From positions 35,041-99,040 of the forward strand of contig JAGTRB010000007.1 in the NCBI GenBank assembly GCA_018396865.1: DNA of 64,000 nt. Direction: 5' to 3'. The notes beneath the pieces are model-generated. The model ran no database searches. It saw only the letters and a list, made by a program, of their open reading frames with translations, and was not told the DNA's origin. Positions 62,220 to 64,000 of this stretch are shown in pieces (position 1 is the stretch's first letter; the number at the start of each line of letters is the position of its first letter). The translations under genes and the position numbers were made by a program. The DNA is from Candidatus Bathyarchaeota archaeon. Its GTDB lineage: Archaea; Thermoproteota; Bathyarchaeia; TCS64.

Positions 62220-63047
62220 CTATGATGATAATAATCTGATAAAGAAGTCGCTGCCAGCATTATATGTTATCAATCCAAGCACTAAAAGGGCGATAGATAT
62301 CCATTTGAATATGTCCTGGCATCTTATGCTCGACCTGAGGGCGGGATCATCAGACAGGTACGCGCTTGCAGCGGGCGCCTCCTCCCCAATAAGGATATAA
62401 TCCGAGGCGCAGGCGAGGGCTGCGACATTCGATATATAGGAGCCAGAGGTTATGGTTATAGCCCCGATGGCGTTAGATGTCTCAGCTATATTCATAGCCT
62501 CTGACGCGTGAGAGCCAGTCATTATAACGGCGGCGGGTCTAGCTCTCTGGAGGATGCCGATATATCCTCCAGTATATGCGTACTGCTGGTCGCTCATGAA
62601 GGGGAGGTCATCGGGGTTGAAGTATTCGCTCTTACCCTCCATCAAGAATGCGGTCCTCACGATCTCCTCAGCCACAGGCCTAACTATCATAGAAGCCGTC
62701 GATCCTCCAGTGGGCACAATAATCCTAGTTCCGGCTCTAGCGGAGAGCCTCGCGACGTGGGAGAGGATGGCCAGGCCGGCCATCGTCCAATAGTTGAACG
62801 TTCCGATCCCGAAGGAGCAGACCACAGGCTTCCCCATCTCAGCAGCCCTCCCCACGGCCTCCTCAATAGCGTCCAGGCCTGGGACCCTCCTAATGTAGAC
62901 CCTCTTCTTAGAAAGTATATAGTAAATGGTGATCACCACTATCGCTATGTTCAGCAAAAGCCCCAATGCCTTTCCTGGACCAATTCCCGGAATGCTAAAA
63001 AGTGATGAGACCAAGTCTATACACCTTTTCCGATAATAATTAATCAC
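62220..63047 (-). CDS. Membrane system copy 2, protein 1: anchored globular protein (DUF6754-like)
   Basis: 275 residues: N-terminal membrane helix (about 28-46), globular domain, C-terminal helix (about 248-265). It shares with copy 1 AIEEAVGRAAEMGKPVVCSFG, VAEEIVRTAFLMEGKSEYF, YAYTGGYIGILQRA, ASEAMNIAETSNAIGAI and ACASDYILIGEEAPAASAYL. Start GTG at 63047; a TTG about 11 codons later would leave the first helix intact as well. First gene of the five-gene operon; divergent from the creatininase-family gene with about 125 bases between, no structured leader as in copy 1. Confidence 0.82.
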   Translation of the reverse strand: MINYYRKRCIDLVSSLFSIPGIGPGKALGLLLNIAIVVITIYYILSKKRVYIRRVPGLDAIEEAVGRAAEMGKPVVCSFGIGTFNYWTMAGLAILSHVARLSARAGTRIIVPTGGSTASMIVRPVAEEIVRTAFLMEGKSEYFNPDDLPFMSDQQYAYTGGYIGILQRARPAAVIMTGSHASEAMNIAETSNAIGAITITSGSYISNVAALACASDYILIGEEAPAASAYLSDDPALRSSIRCQDIFKWISIALLVLGLITYNAGSDFFIRLLSS

Positions 63048-63129
63048 TTTAACTTAAAAATTTTGTCCCAATAGAAACGAGAACATAAAAAGACCTACAA
63101 CAGATAAAAGGCTAATTATGAAAAACATA

Positions 63130-63143
63130 AATATTTATAAATT
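63130..63143 (+). promoter_or_regulatory. Likely TATA box of the creatininase-family gene
   Basis: AATATTTATAAATT, centred near 63138, would start transcription near 63164, giving a short leader with GGAG at 63175 before the ATG at 63185. Confidence 0.5.
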
Positions 63144-63184
63144 CAGTTTGCACTCTGTGGTGTAGGTTTCTCTTGGAGAATCTT

Positions 63185-63928
63185 ATGTATAAGCTCACCT
63201 GGCCCGAGGTGGAGGCATATCTCAAGGAGAACGACTTGATTATACTGCCTGTAGGGTCAACTGAGCAGCATGGGAGGCACATGGCTGAGGACAACGACAC
63301 ATTCACAGCCCTCGAGGTAGCCAAAAGGGTCGCGGAGAAGACCGGAGTCCTAGTCGCCCCAGCCATCCCCTTCGGATACTCAACGCATCACATGAGGTTT
63401 CCGGGAACAATAACCCTAACCTTCGAAACCCTAGTAAGGGTCTACAAGGAGGTCTGCAAGAGCCTCCTCCACCACGGATTCAAGAAGATAGTCATATTCA
63501 ACGGGCACGGAGGAAACTCCAACCCAATAGCCCAAGCCATAAGGGAGATTAGAGAGGAGACAGGCGCCATAATCCACTCCCTAATGGTCTTCCCCATGGA
63601 GCGGGGATTCGGATCAGCCTCCCTGAAGATTCTAGAGCAGGAGGGAGGAGGACACGCATGCGAACTCGAGACAAGCATAGGCCTCTACCTAGGACAGAGA
63701 ATACTCTTCAACAAAGCTGAGAAGTGGAAGCCCCCAAGGAGCCAGAGAGAGTTCGAGCGGAAATATCAAGGAAAGGTAGTAACAGCAAGGAACTTTGACG
63801 AGATAACAGAATCCGGCTCCCTAGGAGAGCCAACCATAGCAACAAAAGAGAAAGGAGAGAAATTGGTGGAAACCATGGTAGAGGAGATATCGGTCTTCAT
63901 AGAGGAGCTAAAAAAGGTTAAAATTTAA
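63185..63928 (+). CDS. Creatininase-family amidohydrolase
   Basis: A 247-residue metal hydrolase of the creatininase/MftE/FAPy-deformylase family. Metal-binding motifs are PVGSTEQHGRHM (about 20-31) with AEDNDTFTAL, then NGHGGNSNPI (about 103-112) and GGHACELETS (about 154-163). Members hydrolyse cyclic or N-formyl amides; in archaea one is ArfB of riboflavin/F420 synthesis, so a pterin- or purine-type substrate is possible. ATG 63185 with GGAG six bases before it is preferred to TTG 63173. The 72 bases after its stop are AT-rich without features. Confidence 0.92.
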   Translation: MYKLTWPEVEAYLKENDLIILPVGSTEQHGRHMAEDNDTFTALEVAKRVAEKTGVLVAPAIPFGYSTHHMRFPGTITLTFETLVRVYKEVCKSLLHHGFKKIVIFNGHGGNSNPIAQAIREIREETGAIIHSLMVFPMERGFGSASLKILEQEGGGHACELETSIGLYLGQRILFNKAEKWKPPRSQREFERKYQGKVVTARNFDEITESGSLGEPTIATKEKGEKLVETMVEEISVFIEELKKVKI

Positions 63929-64000
63929 ACTTACATTTTTCTTTATTCAAACAGAATCAACTTAAAGTCACTTTTGGATTTTCACCCTTCCGCAAAAATA

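Noticed and set aside
62508..63005. 165-residue plus-strand frame
   Set aside because: Antisense of membrane system copy 2 gene 1; that gene is supported by its paralogue.
1..64000. CRISPR array or intact insertion sequence
   Set aside because: I saw no evenly spaced repeats and no transposase or recognisable terminal inverted repeats flanked by target duplications.

Overview
The window is archaeal chromosome. The evidence is a RadA recombinase, a family-B DNA polymerase, an ATP-dependent DNA ligase, RNA polymerase subunits Rpo5/RpoH and Rpo12/RpoP, an archaeal AMP phosphorylase beside a form III RuBisCO, a stand-alone archaeal threonyl-tRNA editing domain, an archaeal-type tRNA-Ala without encoded CCA, two ferredoxin-dependent 2-oxoacid oxidoreductases, and TATA-type promoters. 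Gene content suits an anaerobic, peptide- or organic-acid-using member of the TACK archaea, possibly Bathyarchaeia. That placement is inference; no 16S rRNA gene is present.

Layout. 1-4.1 kb: DNA repair cassette (radA end, a RadA paralogue without Walker residues, a DNA polymerase B without recognisable exonuclease motifs). 4.1-9.1 kb: AT-rich gap, FkbM methyltransferase, ThrRS editing domain, three subunits of a sodium-pump decarboxylase, ornithine carbamoyltransferase. 9.1-15.2 kb: island of decay with a frameshifted AbrB/PIN toxin-antitoxin pair, remnants of a radical SAM gene and a PaREP1/HEPN-like gene, a DRG/TGS GTPase, tRNA-Ala, a pyruvate-kinase C-domain protein and an MBL hydrolase. 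15.2-22.9 kb: MFS transporter, LsrF-like and DapA-like aldolases, acyl-CoA synthetase, orphan membrane-anchored solute-binding protein, M42 peptidase. 23.3-26.4 kb: a four-gene membrane system behind a structured leader. 26.5-41 kb: serine hydrolase, two-subunit fumarase, M20 amidohydrolase, DNA ligase, class V aminotransferase, AMP phosphorylase/RuBisCO, and a membrane-anchored Mg-chelatase-like I/D pair. 41.2-51 kb: two complete four-subunit pyruvate/2-oxoacid:ferredoxin oxidoreductase operons separated by an MBL hydrolase, threonine aldolase, Ldh-family dehydrogenase and an HTH regulator. 51-56 kb: pyrF, an unknown gene pair, rpoH/rpoP, a SixA-like phosphatase, a radical SAM protein. 56-59.4 kb: two decayed MNT/HEPN loci flanking a GlcNAc-1-phosphate-transferase-like gene. 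59.6-63 kb: a second, diverged copy of the four-gene membrane system with a fifth small gene, divergent from a creatininase-family amidohydrolase.

The best candidate for an undescribed system is the duplicated four-gene membrane locus (23442-26372 and 59657-63047). Each copy has, in the same order, a membrane-anchored globular protein (resembling what I recall as DUF6754), a polytopic membrane protein, a second membrane-anchored globular protein and another polytopic membrane protein. Motifs are conserved between copies in all four genes, no ABC ATPase or known transporter family is present, and copy 1 is preceded by a palindromic TATA region and a hairpin-rich leader. Second is the RadA / inactive RadA paralogue / exonuclease-less PolB cassette, which recalls bacterial ImuA-based mutasomes. 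Third is Rpo5 with a eukaryote-like N-terminal extension.

Central metabolism fits together: the oxidoreductases and acyl-CoA synthetase handle acyl-CoA and ferredoxin, the sodium-pump decarboxylase subunits and fumarase handle C4/C3 acids, and AMP phosphorylase plus RuBisCO feed nucleotide ribose into 3-phosphoglycerate.
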